From the IMG/VR virus record IMGVR_UViG_3300047309_000142, positions 1 through 53,840 of that record: DNA of 53,840 nt; one strand, written 5' to 3'. A program made the position numbers and the translations under genes. Numbering within the stretch: position 1 is the first letter of the stretch; every line of letters begins with the position of its first letter. Positions 1 to 7,133 of the stretch are shown here, in pieces. The notes under the pieces were generated by a model. That model had not been told where the DNA came from, did no database searches, and worked only from the letters and a program-made list of their open reading frames with translations. Source of the stretch: a virus.

Positions 1-652
1 CTGTTAACGTACGCTCTGCATGCCATTCTTCTGCTTGGTTAGCATCTGCAAAGTCCGTAAAGCAGGGTGTGCCTAGTGTCCAATGCAAAAGTTTAGCTTC
101 TTTGTTAGCCCCAAACTCATCAGGCAACCAATTCCATTCTACTGGAAGTGATCCTATTAAATCATCTGCTAGCCAACTAAATCTATGTAATTGGGCACCC
201 GTGGCTAGTTGTACAAACTCTGGAGTAAGAATTTGATTACGTGGATGTTCGCAGTTCCAAAGTATGACACTACTCCAGTTTTTGCGAGGATAATCTTCAT
301 TTTTGGCACCTAAGTATTTTACCTGCATTCGTGTTTTGTAATTATGTTGTACAACCTGTACAGCCTTACTTTCGTCACGTAAATCCCAGAGTTTTTTGAT
401 ATCATCGCGCACTATCATATCACCATCAATAAAAATAGCCCAGCCTTTATAGTCCTGAAGATATGGCACCAAAAATCTACTATAGATAAATTGATTGCTA
501 CCATCTGTATGTACTTCTTCATAGCTGCGTAAAAGATTTAGGGCTAGCGGATTAATACTGATGCCAGTTGAACCATGTCTTATAATACTGTTACTGCAAA
601 CATGAAAAGCAATGCTTTCTCGTGGGTCATAGCCAATATAAATTGAAATCAT
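1..652 (-). CDS. Glycosyltransferase (GT8-like), 3' end outside window
   Basis: Reverse-strand reading frame open from an ATG at 652 to the window edge, about 217 residues, so the C-terminus is missing. The protein begins MISIYIGYDPRE and carries FIDGDM, the DxD-type metal and sugar-nucleotide binding motif of GT-A fold glycosyltransferases, followed by an alternation typical of family 8-like enzymes. A good ribosome binding site (caggaac) precedes the ATG. It is divergent from a second glycosyltransferase at 696. Likely role: sugar addition to a virion protein or host surface glycan. The acceptor cannot be told from sequence. Fold assignment is fairly sure, family assignment less so. Confidence 0.75.
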   Translation of the reverse strand, partial: MISIYIGYDPRESIAFHVCSNSIIRHGSTGISINPLALNLLRSYEEVHTDGSNQFIYSRFLVPYLQDYKGWAIFIDGDMIVRDDIKKLWDLRDESKAVQVVQHNYKTRMQVKYLGAKNEDYPRKNWSSVILWNCEHPRNQILTPEFVQLATGAQLHRFSWLADDLIGSLPVEWNWLPDEFGANKEAKLLHWTLGTPCFTDFADANQAEEWHAERTLT

Positions 653-663
653 AAAAGTTCCTG

Positions 664-684
664 CTTAAATATACAGTATTTAAT
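664..684. promoter_or_regulatory. Possible divergent late promoters
   Basis: CTTAAATA on the plus strand (664-671) and ATTAAATA on the minus strand (684-677) sit back to back between the two divergent glycosyltransferase genes. Both keep the TAAATA core of the late box but differ from the better copies elsewhere at the first two positions, so this is a weak call. Confidence 0.3.
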
Positions 685-695
685 TGCTGAACAAA

Positions 696-1367
696 ATGAA
701 CAAAATTAATGTTGTATGCTTATATCATGGATCCGCGTATGATATAGAATACGTAATCAATTTAAAATCGGCGGTTTTGCGATGGCTTAAAACTCCACAT
801 GAGTTTCATATCATGACAGATCGCGAAGATCAGTATGTCGCATTGTCAGCTCTTGGTAATGTCATTCCGTTGCCCAAAGCTACATATAATAAAGCATGGT
901 GGCATAAGCTTTATATGTTCAGTTTGGAGTCTGGACTAAGTGGTACCTGTTTATACTTTGATTTGGATGTTATTGCACTAGGTGAGTTAGACTGTTTTAT
1001 AGCACAAACGGATTGTCTACATATCATACATGATTTTAACAGGGTGCATCATAACAATATTAACCTAAGCAATAGCAGTATAGTGAGTTGGCCACACGAA
1101 CGATACCGTTACTTATGGCAACAGTTCAGTGTGGATCCTGCTAGATACCACAATACTATGCCTGGCGATCAGGACTATATCCACAAATACGTGACGGATA
1201 AACAGTGGTATGCACAGGATCTTGCGGTCAGCTATCGCTGGGAATATTTGACCAACAAGTTATACGGTCCTAATACTAGGATGTTGGTATTGCATGGCAA
1301 GCCCAAACCGCATGAGCTTGCCGATCCCAAACTACTTGCTCAGTGGCGTGTTAGCAGTCCAGTATGA
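696..1367 (+). CDS. Putative glycosyltransferase
   Basis: About 223 residues from the ATG at 696; an in-frame TTG at 684 would add four residues. The N-terminus INVVCLYHGSAYDIEYV looks like the first beta strand of a nucleotide-sugar fold, and LYFDLDVIALGELD contains a DxD-like metal site in GT-A context. A later GDQDYIH segment resembles the donor/acceptor region of GT8-like phage enzymes. No strong Shine-Dalgarno sequence is visible. The 3' end overlaps by 17 bases a small convergent gene (1351-1476). Probably modifies virion fibres together with the neighbouring divergent glycosyltransferase; the substrate is unknown. Confidence 0.65.
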   Translation: MNKINVVCLYHGSAYDIEYVINLKSAVLRWLKTPHEFHIMTDREDQYVALSALGNVIPLPKATYNKAWWHKLYMFSLESGLSGTCLYFDLDVIALGELDCFIAQTDCLHIIHDFNRVHHNNINLSNSSIVSWPHERYRYLWQQFSVDPARYHNTMPGDQDYIHKYVTDKQWYAQDLAVSYRWEYLTNKLYGPNTRMLVLHGKPKPHELADPKLLAQWRVSSPV

Positions 1368-1476
1368 TCTTTTTGGCTTTTGCTACATCGCGCTGGCTAC
1401 GAGCAACCCATGCTGCGTGAGCGATTGTGTTTAGTGATACAAGTAACTTTTTGATTGTTTCGATAAATGCGTTCAT
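1351..1476 (-). CDS. Small hypothetical protein, 41 aa
   Basis: A short reverse-strand gene: ATG at 1476, stop TAA at 1353-1351, protein MNAFIETIKKLLVSLNTI... ending AKKIILDC. It has a near-ideal ribosome binding site (ttggagg, seven bases before the ATG) and a late-promoter box (AATAAATA, 1520-1513) upstream on the same strand, which makes it credible despite its size. The N-terminal half is an amphipathic or weakly hydrophobic helix and the C-terminal half is basic. Its end overlaps the end of the convergent glycosyltransferase gene. Function unknown. Confidence 0.6.
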   Translation of the reverse strand: MNAFIETIKKLLVSLNTIAHAAWVARSQRDVAKAKKIILDC

Positions 1477-1512
1477 TTGTTGCCTCCAATTTTAGTAAGT
1501 GCGTTCCGATAG

Positions 1513-1520
1513 TATTTATT
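1513..1520 (-). promoter_or_regulatory. Late promoter box AATAAATA
   Basis: Reverse-strand AATAAATA, one base from the T4 late consensus TATAAATA, 37 bases upstream of the ATG of the 41-residue gene. It is divergent from a similar box at 1559. Confidence 0.5.
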
Positions 1521-1558
1521 GCTGCGTTGCCACAATTTTAACTTATTTTAATGAAAAC

Positions 1559-1584
1559 AATAAATAAAATATTGGAGACAATAT
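1559..1584 (+). promoter_or_regulatory. Late promoter with RBS-in-loop hairpin
   Basis: AATAAATA at 1559-1566 is a late-type -10 box for the gene starting at 1585. ATATTG (1569-1574) and CAATAT (1579-1584) form a 6-bp stem closed on the tetraloop GAGA, which holds part of the GGAG ribosome binding site (1574-1577). A late transcript would start near 1572, inside the left arm, so only longer upstream RNAs can form the full stem. Confidence 0.5.
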
Positions 1585-2853
1585 ATGCGTGATCTTATTA
1601 CCCTATTGGACAACCTGTTAATTGAAACTCAGATCTTTGAAAACGATGCTGAGTTAAAAAGCATGAAAGCAGTCATTGCAAATAAGATTAAGAGTCTGCC
1701 AGATGACGACGCCACGGTAAAAGCACTAAGGGAAATTGAAGATCTATTAGCACACGTTCACGCGGGTGGCAAAATGGGAATTATCAACGGTGAACTAAAC
1801 AAAATTGATGATCCTACGGTCCGCGCCGCACACAAGATGCTAGCGCGATATATTTTAAGCTTGGACATGACTCCGCAACAACGAGAAGAATTCTTCAAAC
1901 TTTGGCGTAATGATAAACTAGTTAATAGGCAAAAATTGCTTACAATTGGCAAAACAGATTTCACGCAAATTATCAACAAGTACAATAATAATCCAGTTAT
2001 TAAAGAATTTGTAGATGACATGATGAAGGTATCCGAATTGGGCCAAGGCAAAGGCGAATTTGGACTAAGTGTATTGAGCAAAAATATCAACAAACAAGTT
2101 GGCAAAGGTGACTTGAGTATCGATGGCCGACCAATCGAAGTTAAGACCACTTTTGGTGGTGCTGGGCGTTTCACAGATCAGGAAGTTCGTCCCGCTGCAG
2201 GGTTTGAAGAAGCTGCAAGAAAATTAGCGGCATTTGTTTCCAGCTATCCTACTAATCCACTGGATCTGCCCAAGAGCGGATTGAGTTTGAACAACGCAGT
2301 ACAGTTTGGAAAAAGTTTAACAAAAGACAAACAGAAATATTACAGCCTAGTTGAAAATGTCATTTCACTAATATTTGGTGGCAGTAAAGGAAATAAAAAA
2401 GACTTAAATTCTATAATGACCGCGATCAAATCTGGTGACCCACTTGCTGCTCTTCAGGAATATAGTAAGGCTAGCTTTAACTATTACATGAGTTCTAAAA
2501 AGGACGAGGGTGTATTGTACATCAACTTAACTACTGATCCAATCAGCACTATCTTTTTTAAAGAAGCTAATGACTTGGCAAAGAGCGGGTTACGTTTCCA
2601 TGCTGGCTCTGCTTATATAACAAATTATGCGGACCATCGAGCCCCTTATCCACAAATTAAGATCGTTGATACTAGTCAACCTGCGGGCAAAGAAGATATA
2701 GAATCAGATGAGGCACAAGTAGACCCCAAAGTAGCACAGGATGAAAAATTGCCCCAACCCGGAGCAGCGCCTAAAGGTATTAAGCCCAAAGGCGTAGCGG
2801 CACCAAAGGCAAGTGCAGCACCTAAGAAAGATTTGGGACGAGCAAGACGATAG
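1585..2853 (+). CDS. Phage protein with PD-(D/E)XK-like nuclease motif
   Basis: A 422-residue protein. The central part reads GKGDLSIDGRPIEVKTTFGG: an Asp, then a short hairpin and E-V-K, which is the D...ExK layout of PD-(D/E)XK nucleases, preceded by a GxGEFGLS segment that could supply the upstream acidic residue. The N-terminal 130 residues are helical and charged. The last 60 residues are low-complexity and rich in Pro, Ala and Lys, ending in a basic tail that could bind DNA. It has its own late promoter and GGAG site, which suggests a virion-associated or packaging-time role rather than early degradation. It could be a Holliday-junction or end-processing nuclease, or a fold relative without activity. 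Confidence 0.5.
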   Translation: MRDLITLLDNLLIETQIFENDAELKSMKAVIANKIKSLPDDDATVKALREIEDLLAHVHAGGKMGIINGELNKIDDPTVRAAHKMLARYILSLDMTPQQREEFFKLWRNDKLVNRQKLLTIGKTDFTQIINKYNNNPVIKEFVDDMMKVSELGQGKGEFGLSVLSKNINKQVGKGDLSIDGRPIEVKTTFGGAGRFTDQEVRPAAGFEEAARKLAAFVSSYPTNPLDLPKSGLSLNNAVQFGKSLTKDKQKYYSLVENVISLIFGGSKGNKKDLNSIMTAIKSGDPLAALQEYSKASFNYYMSSKKDEGVLYINLTTDPISTIFFKEANDLAKSGLRFHAGSAYITNYADHRAPYPQIKIVDTSQPAGKEDIESDEAQVDPKVAQDEKLPQPGAAPKGIKPKGVAAPKASAAPKKDLGRARR

Positions 2854-2880
2854 TTGACAACGATAAGGTATTTTTATATC

Positions 2881-3093
2881 ATGGCATATATGAAAACTTT
2901 CACTGTGCAAAAAGGCGTTGATAACACAGAGCTTTATTTCAAAAATGGCAAGTTGGTGGCCATAGCAGAACCCACAATGCGAGGCTGGAAATTACTGAGT
3001 TTTCCGTCTTTGCGATTGCTAGGGCTTTTCCAAAATCTTTATAACGTAATACCTAGTATTGAAAATCAAGAACATACAACAATTTCTAATTGA
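2881..3093 (+). CDS. Hypothetical protein, 70 aa
   Basis: Start chosen at the ATG at 2881 (MAYMKTFTVQKG); a TTG directly after the previous stop would extend it by nine poorly conserved-looking residues. The protein is small and basic, with alternating polar and hydrophobic strands (TELYFKNGKLVAIAE) followed by a hydrophobic helix (LRLLGLFQNLYNVI). No domain is recognised. It is packed between the nuclease-like gene and the lipoprotein gene, in the same direction, with 27 bases of spacing upstream. Confidence 0.5.
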   Translation: MAYMKTFTVQKGVDNTELYFKNGKLVAIAEPTMRGWKLLSFPSLRLLGLFQNLYNVIPSIENQEHTTISN

Positions 3094-3116
3094 TCAAATA
3101 TGAACTTGCGACAAAA

Positions 3117-3395
3117 ATGAAATTTTACTATAATGTAGGGAAATTAATAGTAATCACTATTATTATCCTTTCATTACAGGCATGTGGAATTTTAGCAGGT
3201 TTTTTAGGAGCAAGTCCCAGTTTGATACAGTTAGCACAAACCGCAGATGCAGCAAAGTTAGCAACAGATATTATTTCTGCGTCCCAAACCGGTGCAACTT
3301 CAACTGATCATTTAGTAAGTATTGTAATGAAAATGGAATGTAGAAGCTCGCGCTTTTTGCGTGGTGATCGTTACTGTCAAAGGATTTGTAGTTAA
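3117..3395 (+). CDS. Small predicted lipoprotein
   Basis: Start placed at the ATG at 3117, giving 92 residues. The N-terminus is a clear lipoprotein signal: lysine-containing n-region, hydrophobic core (LIVITIIILSL) and lipobox LQAC, so cleavage would leave a lipidated Cys at about residue 23. The C-terminal DHLVSIVMKMECRSSRFLRG...YCQ pattern, with two spaced Cys, resembles a family of small proteobacterial outer-membrane-associated lipoproteins of unknown role. A phage-made lipoprotein could act in superinfection exclusion or envelope change during lysis; this is inference. It overlaps the upstream reading of the ClpS frame but not its likely start. Confidence 0.6.
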   Translation: MKFYYNVGKLIVITIIILSLQACGILAGFLGASPSLIQLAQTADAAKLATDIISASQTGATSTDHLVSIVMKMECRSSRFLRGDRYCQRICS

Positions 3396-3396
3396 T

Positions 3397-3699
3397 ATGG
3401 CACAGCACACTCTAGATCCAATTAAACAGGCGCAACGTGTTGAGCCGCCACCTATGTATAGTGTTGTATTGCATAACGATGATTACACAACGTTTGATTT
3501 TGTCGTAAGTATTTTGACTGAAATTTGCGGTTTAACACAGGATGCGGCATTTGCAGTAACCAAAGAAGTGCATACAATGGGAAAAGGTTATGCAGGACTT
3601 TATACCAGAGATGTAGCAGAAACTAAGCAAATATTAATGATGGATGCAGCAAAACAGGAGCAGTATCCACTTTTAGTAACAATTGAACCACGTAGTTAA
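3397..3699 (+). CDS. clpS: ClpS-like N-end rule adaptor of ClpAP
   Basis: A 100-residue protein from the ATG at 3397, preceded by aagga; an in-frame GTG at 3361 is less likely because it lies inside the lipoprotein gene. From residue 21 it follows E. coli ClpS closely: MYSVVLHNDDYTTFDFVVSI (the Asn-Asp-Asp that binds the N-terminal amino group), VHTMGKGYAGLYT (the binding-pocket His) and DVAETK near the ClpA-contact end, closing with PLLVTIEP. ClpS delivers proteins with destabilising N-terminal residues to ClpAP. The position matching the E. coli gate residue Met40 is Phe here, which may alter residue preference. A phage copy could redirect host proteolysis. Confidence 0.88.
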   Translation: MAQHTLDPIKQAQRVEPPPMYSVVLHNDDYTTFDFVVSILTEICGLTQDAAFAVTKEVHTMGKGYAGLYTRDVAETKQILMMDAAKQEQYPLLVTIEPRS

Positions 3700-3713
3700 C
3701 TCAAGGAGTATTT

Positions 3714-3869
3714 ATGGTAAATTTTGCCTATTTGTTGGTGGGAATTAACACTTTTACTGCTCTTCATTGCTTTTACACAAATGATTTTCAGCTGGGATTT
3801 TTAATGGGATGTATTTCGCTTATGCTATTTGCATTTGCGAGATTCTTACAGGTAGAAAACAAAAAATAG
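3714..3869 (+). CDS. Small two-helix membrane protein, 51 aa
   Basis: ATG at 3714 follows a strong ribosome binding site (aaggag) ten bases upstream; the frame closes at TAG 3867-3869. The protein has two hydrophobic stretches, FAYLLVGINTFTALHCF and LGFLMGCISLMLFAFARFL, separated by a short polar turn (YTNDFQ), and ends in a charged tail (VENKK). This fits a small hairpin membrane protein. A holin-like or superinfection role is possible, but no lysis partner is nearby. It sits in a tight same-strand run, two bases before the next ATG. Confidence 0.6.
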   Translation: MVNFAYLLVGINTFTALHCFYTNDFQLGFLMGCISLMLFAFARFLQVENKK

Positions 3870-3870
3870 T

Positions 3871-4686
3871 ATGAATCGCAATTATAGCGATTGGCCGCTG
3901 TTTGTTTGGCTGCGCAAAAGTGTATTCAAAATTAACAAACCATTCGCTCTGCCCTGGGGCGAATGGGATACCTGGCGCGACCAAACACGTAAGGAACATC
4001 CGTTTGGCTGGTTTATGACCGAAACATTGCCAGATATACTGGAGTTACCGGCCAAATATACGGTGGATCCTATCAACGACCTACGCTATTATGTTCGCAT
4101 GCGTTGGGGGCTTAAGTCGCATTTAATGCGAACAGAACTTAAGCCGGGAATATACCATGACAGCGGTGAAAAACTTTTACATGGCTGTTTTACCGAACTG
4201 GTAGAGTTCGTTGAAATGGATTGCGCTAGCCATAATATCAGATGTGGTCCCGACTCAAATAAGTCCAAATATAATGTACCCTGGTATGAGCGTTTTTGGT
4301 TATTTCGTTGGGGAGCATGGCGCAATGCATCTGCTGGTATTGACTATTTGCGTTGGGAAAGTACATTAGATCATCCGGATCTAGATCCACATGAAGCCAG
4401 CCCAGAGCAAGCGGAATTCGCCAGAGAAAAATTAGCCCTATATTTTTGGTGGACTCAAACTAGGCCCCATCGCACAGATCCGCATGACGCTAGTGGTTGG
4501 AATAAACTAGACGAAGAAGCTAGGCACAATGGTTGGGATATTTTTGGTGATGATTTACCCAAAGATTACAAAAAACGTATGAGCGCGGCCATGGACCTAG
4601 CGCATGATATTGAACTTGACTACGAGAATGAAGATCAAGATATGTTGATAAGATTGATCAAAATTCGCAAAAGTTTATGGACCTAA
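3871..4686 (+). CDS. Conserved hypothetical phage protein, Trp-rich
   Basis: A 271-residue soluble protein, unusually rich in Trp, His and Asp. The C-terminal half contains HPDLDPHEASPEQAEFAREK, then ALYFWWTQTRPHRTDPH, which resembles a motif I recall from large-phage hypothetical proteins in which a WW segment is followed by R-x-D-P. No catalytic motif can be named with confidence. It begins two bases after the small membrane-protein gene and is followed by a gene with a strong RBS, so it is probably part of one early or middle transcript. Confidence 0.6.
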   Translation: MNRNYSDWPLFVWLRKSVFKINKPFALPWGEWDTWRDQTRKEHPFGWFMTETLPDILELPAKYTVDPINDLRYYVRMRWGLKSHLMRTELKPGIYHDSGEKLLHGCFTELVEFVEMDCASHNIRCGPDSNKSKYNVPWYERFWLFRWGAWRNASAGIDYLRWESTLDHPDLDPHEASPEQAEFAREKLALYFWWTQTRPHRTDPHDASGWNKLDEEARHNGWDIFGDDLPKDYKKRMSAAMDLAHDIELDYENEDQDMLIRLIKIRKSLWT

Positions 4687-4698
4687 AGGAGATAGATA

Positions 4699-4947
4699 AT
4701 GCCCACTGTATGTGTAGAAAAATATGTTGATATTGAAGTAGACGTAGAACTAGATGATTTTGACGACGACGATCTGCGCGAAGAATGTCTGAAGCGTGGT
4801 ATAATTGATGATATTCAATTAGAAGGAAATAACAATAAATTACTAGCAGTGGTGCAAGAGCTGACACTAAACCGGCAGGATCAAGCCATGCGATTGCTGG
4901 AGGAGTTGGTATATGACTGTACAGGACGTATCGTAGTTTTGCGATAA
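4699..4947 (+). CDS. Small acidic hypothetical protein
   Basis: 82 residues with a strong ribosome binding site (aaggag) twelve bases before the ATG. The N-terminal half is very acidic (IEVDVELDDFDDDDLREE) and the second half is helical (LLAVVQELTLNRQDQAMRLLEELV). The acidic front could mimic nucleic acid, but that is speculation. No family recognised. Confidence 0.6.
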   Translation: MPTVCVEKYVDIEVDVELDDFDDDDLREECLKRGIIDDIQLEGNNNKLLAVVQELTLNRQDQAMRLLEELVYDCTGRIVVLR

Positions 4948-4964
4948 TTTTGGTTATATGTAAT

Positions 4965-4993
4965 TTGACTAATCCGATACAATAGCGTATATT
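4965..4993 (+). promoter_or_regulatory. Sigma70-type early promoter
   Basis: TTGACT (4965-4970), a 17-base spacer and TATATT (4988-4993). It lies in the 76-base gap before the small gene at 5024 and would give a leader of about 24 bases containing its ttggag ribosome binding site. Confidence 0.6.
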
Positions 4994-5023
4994 AATAGTA
5001 TTGAAGTTACCTTTGGAGAGTTC

Positions 5024-5194
5024 ATGTTTACTAGTTTGGAAATGCGTAAAGTATCTAACGGCTTTGTGGTCACGGTCAACAGTGATGATGAAGCATCAGA
5101 ATATGTGTTTGATAGTCTTCGCAAAGCCATTAAATTTGTAAAGGATCTAGCCAATGCCGAATCCGGTAATTCAGGTAAAAAAGTCTCTGAATGA
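5024..5194 (+). CDS. Small hypothetical protein, 56 aa
   Basis: ATG at 5024, seven bases after ggagag, stop TGA at 5192-5194. Sequence MFTSLEMRKVSNGFVVTVNSDDEASEYVFDSLRKAIKFVKDL reads as a beta-hairpin followed by an amphipathic helix. This small alpha/beta layout, with an EYVFDSLRKA..FVK segment, is familiar from other T4-like phage genomes as an unknown early protein. It is the first gene after the 4965 promoter and overlaps the next gene by 41 bases. Confidence 0.6.
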   Translation: MFTSLEMRKVSNGFVVTVNSDDEASEYVFDSLRKAIKFVKDLANAESGNSGKKVSE

Positions 5195-5417
5195 TTTAGA
5201 AGTTTTAGGACGCAGACTAGATTCTGTGCGGTCAAGATTGGCCCAAGCTGATTCGGTTTGGAAACAGCAGTTCTACGGCAATCTTTTAGGGCAATTACTG
5301 CGTGAATGGCGCCATAGTATTAACGACTATGACAACAAGGGCTATCGTTATACCTATCCCTGCGAAATTAATTCTGTCCGTAGTATAACCTCAGCTAACG
5401 CTAACTCTTTAAACTAG
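5154..5417 (+). CDS. Hypothetical protein, 87 aa
   Basis: Starts inside the previous gene (ATG 5154) and continues 220 bases beyond it. The first 55 residues form a predicted helical coiled coil (LNDLEVLGRRLDSVRSRLAQADSVW) and the end is short and polar (YRYTYPCEINS). The 41-base overlap with the upstream gene suggests translational coupling, though the start could lie later. Function unknown. Confidence 0.5.
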   Translation: MPNPVIQVKKSLNDLEVLGRRLDSVRSRLAQADSVWKQQFYGNLLGQLLREWRHSINDYDNKGYRYTYPCEINSVRSITSANANSLN

Positions 5418-5423
5418 GAAATT

Positions 5424-5837
5424 ATGAAAATCGGATTCAGTTTAGGCATGTGTGTGGCAGATATTGTGCAGAACCGAGTAGCTTATAATGATGTCTTGTT
5501 CATTATCTCTGGTACAGCTATTAAAACACGTCCAGAACTATCGCAGATAAAAGAGTCCTATGCGGGCAGACCTAACTATTGGCTGGGGCTTGATGCTGAC
5601 AAATGTTTGGATATTTGTTACCAACTCTGGGACGGTCACAAGTTATTGCAGCCAAGACTGCAGGATATCTATCGCTATGGTGTGCCTAAGGATTGTATAT
5701 GGGCAGACATGATGCCTAGCCCTGTAAAAAACAATTCTGCATTACAATCTGCGTGGGATAATTATCGCTTGTTGGTGGACCTGACAGGCGATGTTCCCTC
5801 TGAGGTACAAGAGTATTGGAAACGTGATCAACTTTAA
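5424..5837 (+). CDS. Conserved hypothetical phage protein
   Basis: 137 residues; ATG four bases after aggaaat. It opens with a Rossmann-like strand-loop (MKIGFSLGMCVADIV) and has VLFIISGTAI and a W-x-G-x-DADKCLDICYQLWD segment. Similar short proteins occur in large T4-like phages without a known role. It is the last gene of the run started by the 4965 promoter and is followed by an AT-rich weak terminator-like hairpin. Confidence 0.6.
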   Translation: MKIGFSLGMCVADIVQNRVAYNDVLFIISGTAIKTRPELSQIKESYAGRPNYWLGLDADKCLDICYQLWDGHKLLQPRLQDIYRYGVPKDCIWADMMPSPVKNNSALQSAWDNYRLLVDLTGDVPSEVQEYWKRDQL

Positions 5838-5843
5838 TTTGTT

Positions 5844-5867
5844 GATTTTATTGAAGAAATCTTTTTT
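5844..5867 (+). terminator. Weak intrinsic terminator candidate
   Basis: GATTT (5844-5848) pairs with AAATC (5857-5861), followed directly by six T. The stem is short and AT-only apart from one pair, so it is a weak candidate at the end of the 5024-5837 run. Confidence 0.3.
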
Positions 5868-5921
5868 GTGTTGAATTTGCTGAATCCATATAAATCAAGC
5901 ACTTACGTTAGATAAAAACGG

Positions 5922-5949
5922 TTGACTTTTGGTCGTAGATCCGTATAAT
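5922..5949 (+). promoter_or_regulatory. Sigma70-type promoter before AAA+ ATPase
   Basis: TTGACT (5922-5927), a 16-base spacer and a perfect TATAAT (5944-5949). The leader of about 27 bases carries the caggag ribosome binding site of the gene at 5983. This is the best-matching host-type promoter in the window. Confidence 0.7.
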
Positions 5950-5982
5950 AGCGGCATAAGTTAACAACACAGGAGCTAACAA

Positions 5983-7017
5983 ATGACGCAAGCTTTTATT
6001 CGCATTAAACAAGGTAACTATCGTGGCATGGACGCTTCGGGTAAGGTTTTTGCCCTGGTGAAACAATTTGCGCCCAGCGCGAATGGCGGTACGGTTACTG
6101 TGCTTAATGGTAACGTGTTCCCCAACTATCCCGAAACCATCAAAATCAAAGTCGCTAGCTTCACTGACTATGAGTTTGTCAGCGGTGGCGAGTTTGCACA
6201 AGAAGGCGGCACTATGCCTGCTGAAGTCGTTGCGTCCACTGAGACTGATGAGCAAGTCATGGAGCGTATCGCTGGTCGCTTTGACATGCTGGACAAAATG
6301 GCGGCTGCGGCCTGCAATGGTAACATTCGTGCAATGATTGTTTCGGGCCCGCCCGGTGTTGGTAAGAGCTATGGCGTTGAGCGCGAGCTTGAGAAGGCTT
6401 CGCTGTTTGACAAGATTGCTGGGCGTCGTATTAAGTGCGAAGTTATCAAGGGTTCTACGACTGCGCTGGGCCTGTATTGCCAACTTTACAAGTATAGCGA
6501 CGAAGGCAGCGTCCTGGTGTTTGACGATTGCGATTCCATCCTGCTGGACGATGTTAGCTTAAACCTGCTCAAGGGTGCTTTGGACTCAGGCAAGAAGCGT
6601 CGTATTAGCTGGCTTGCTGACAGCTCGATGCTGCGTCGTGAGGGTGTGCCCGACCAGTTTGATTTCAAGGGCTCGGTGATCTTTATTACCAACCTCAAGT
6701 TTGACAAGATGAAGTCGCAGAAGCTGCGCGACCACTTGGATGCATTGCAGTCGCGTTGCCACTATCTGGATCTGACTCTGGATACCATGCGTGACAAGAT
6801 TTGCCGAATTAAGCAAATCGCTCGCTCAGGCGAACTGTTTAGCGACTACGACATTGAAGAAGCTGGCCAAGCTGAGATCATTGACTTTATGGAGTCGAAC
6901 CAAAATCGCTTGCGTGAAATGAGCCTGCGTATGGCTGTGAAGATTGCTGAGCTCTACGCTAGCTTCAAGCAAGACTGGAAAAAGATGTGCGAAGTTACTT
7001 GCATGCGCTCAGCGTAA
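5983..7017 (+). CDS. AAA+ family ATPase
   Basis: 344 residues. Walker A GPPGVGKS (about 122-129), Walker B VLVFDDCD (about 178-185), a sensor-1-like IFITNLKFD and a downstream arginine-rich helix make a complete AAA+ core. The first 100 residues form a separate, strand-rich domain (IRIKQGNYRGMDASGKVFALV) that may bind DNA or a partner. Single-gene unit: own promoter at 5922 and two terminators at 7033-7095. Base and codon use differ from the neighbours, with many CTG, AAG, CGC and GCC codons in an otherwise AT-rich phage, which hints at recent gain or selection for high expression. The specific role is unknown. Confidence 0.85.
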   Translation: MTQAFIRIKQGNYRGMDASGKVFALVKQFAPSANGGTVTVLNGNVFPNYPETIKIKVASFTDYEFVSGGEFAQEGGTMPAEVVASTETDEQVMERIAGRFDMLDKMAAAACNGNIRAMIVSGPPGVGKSYGVERELEKASLFDKIAGRRIKCEVIKGSTTALGLYCQLYKYSDEGSVLVFDDCDSILLDDVSLNLLKGALDSGKKRRISWLADSSMLRREGVPDQFDFKGSVIFITNLKFDKMKSQKLRDHLDALQSRCHYLDLTLDTMRDKICRIKQIARSGELFSDYDIEEAGQAEIIDFMESNQNRLREMSLRMAVKIAELYASFKQDWKKMCEVTCMRSA

Positions 7018-7032
7018 TGCAGGTTGTAAGGC

Positions 7033-7095
7033 CCCACTGTTAATCTAGCTCCTAGCAGTGGGTTTTTTGGGACTCGGGCATTCCGAGTCCCTTTT
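7033..7095 (+). terminator. Tandem intrinsic terminators
   Basis: First hairpin: CCCACTG (7033-7039) with CAGTGGG (7056-7062), then six T. Second hairpin: GGGACTCGG (7069-7077) with CCGAGTCCC (7083-7091), then TTTTCTTTT. Two strong hairpins in a row insulate the AAA+ gene from the replication block. Confidence 0.88.
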
Positions 7096-7098
7096 CTT

Positions 7099-7127
7099 TT
7101 GAGTTCACGATCGCAGTCTGCTATACT
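7099..7127 (+). promoter_or_regulatory. Sigma70-type promoter, leaderless mRNA
   Basis: TTGAGT (7099-7104), a 17-base spacer and TATACT (7122-7127). The ATG at 7134 is only six bases beyond the -10 box, where transcription normally starts, and no ribosome binding site exists, so the mRNA should begin at or next to the AUG. Confidence 0.6.
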
Positions 7128-7133
7128 ACTGGC

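Noticed and set aside
1758-2174. Reverse-strand frame of 138 codons inside the nuclease-like gene
   Set aside because: No RBS, hydrophobic nonsense composition and full overlap with a better supported forward gene.
3090-3116. TTG start at 3090 for the lipoprotein
   Set aside because: It would place charged residues before the signal peptide; ATG 3117 gives a classic lipoprotein leader.
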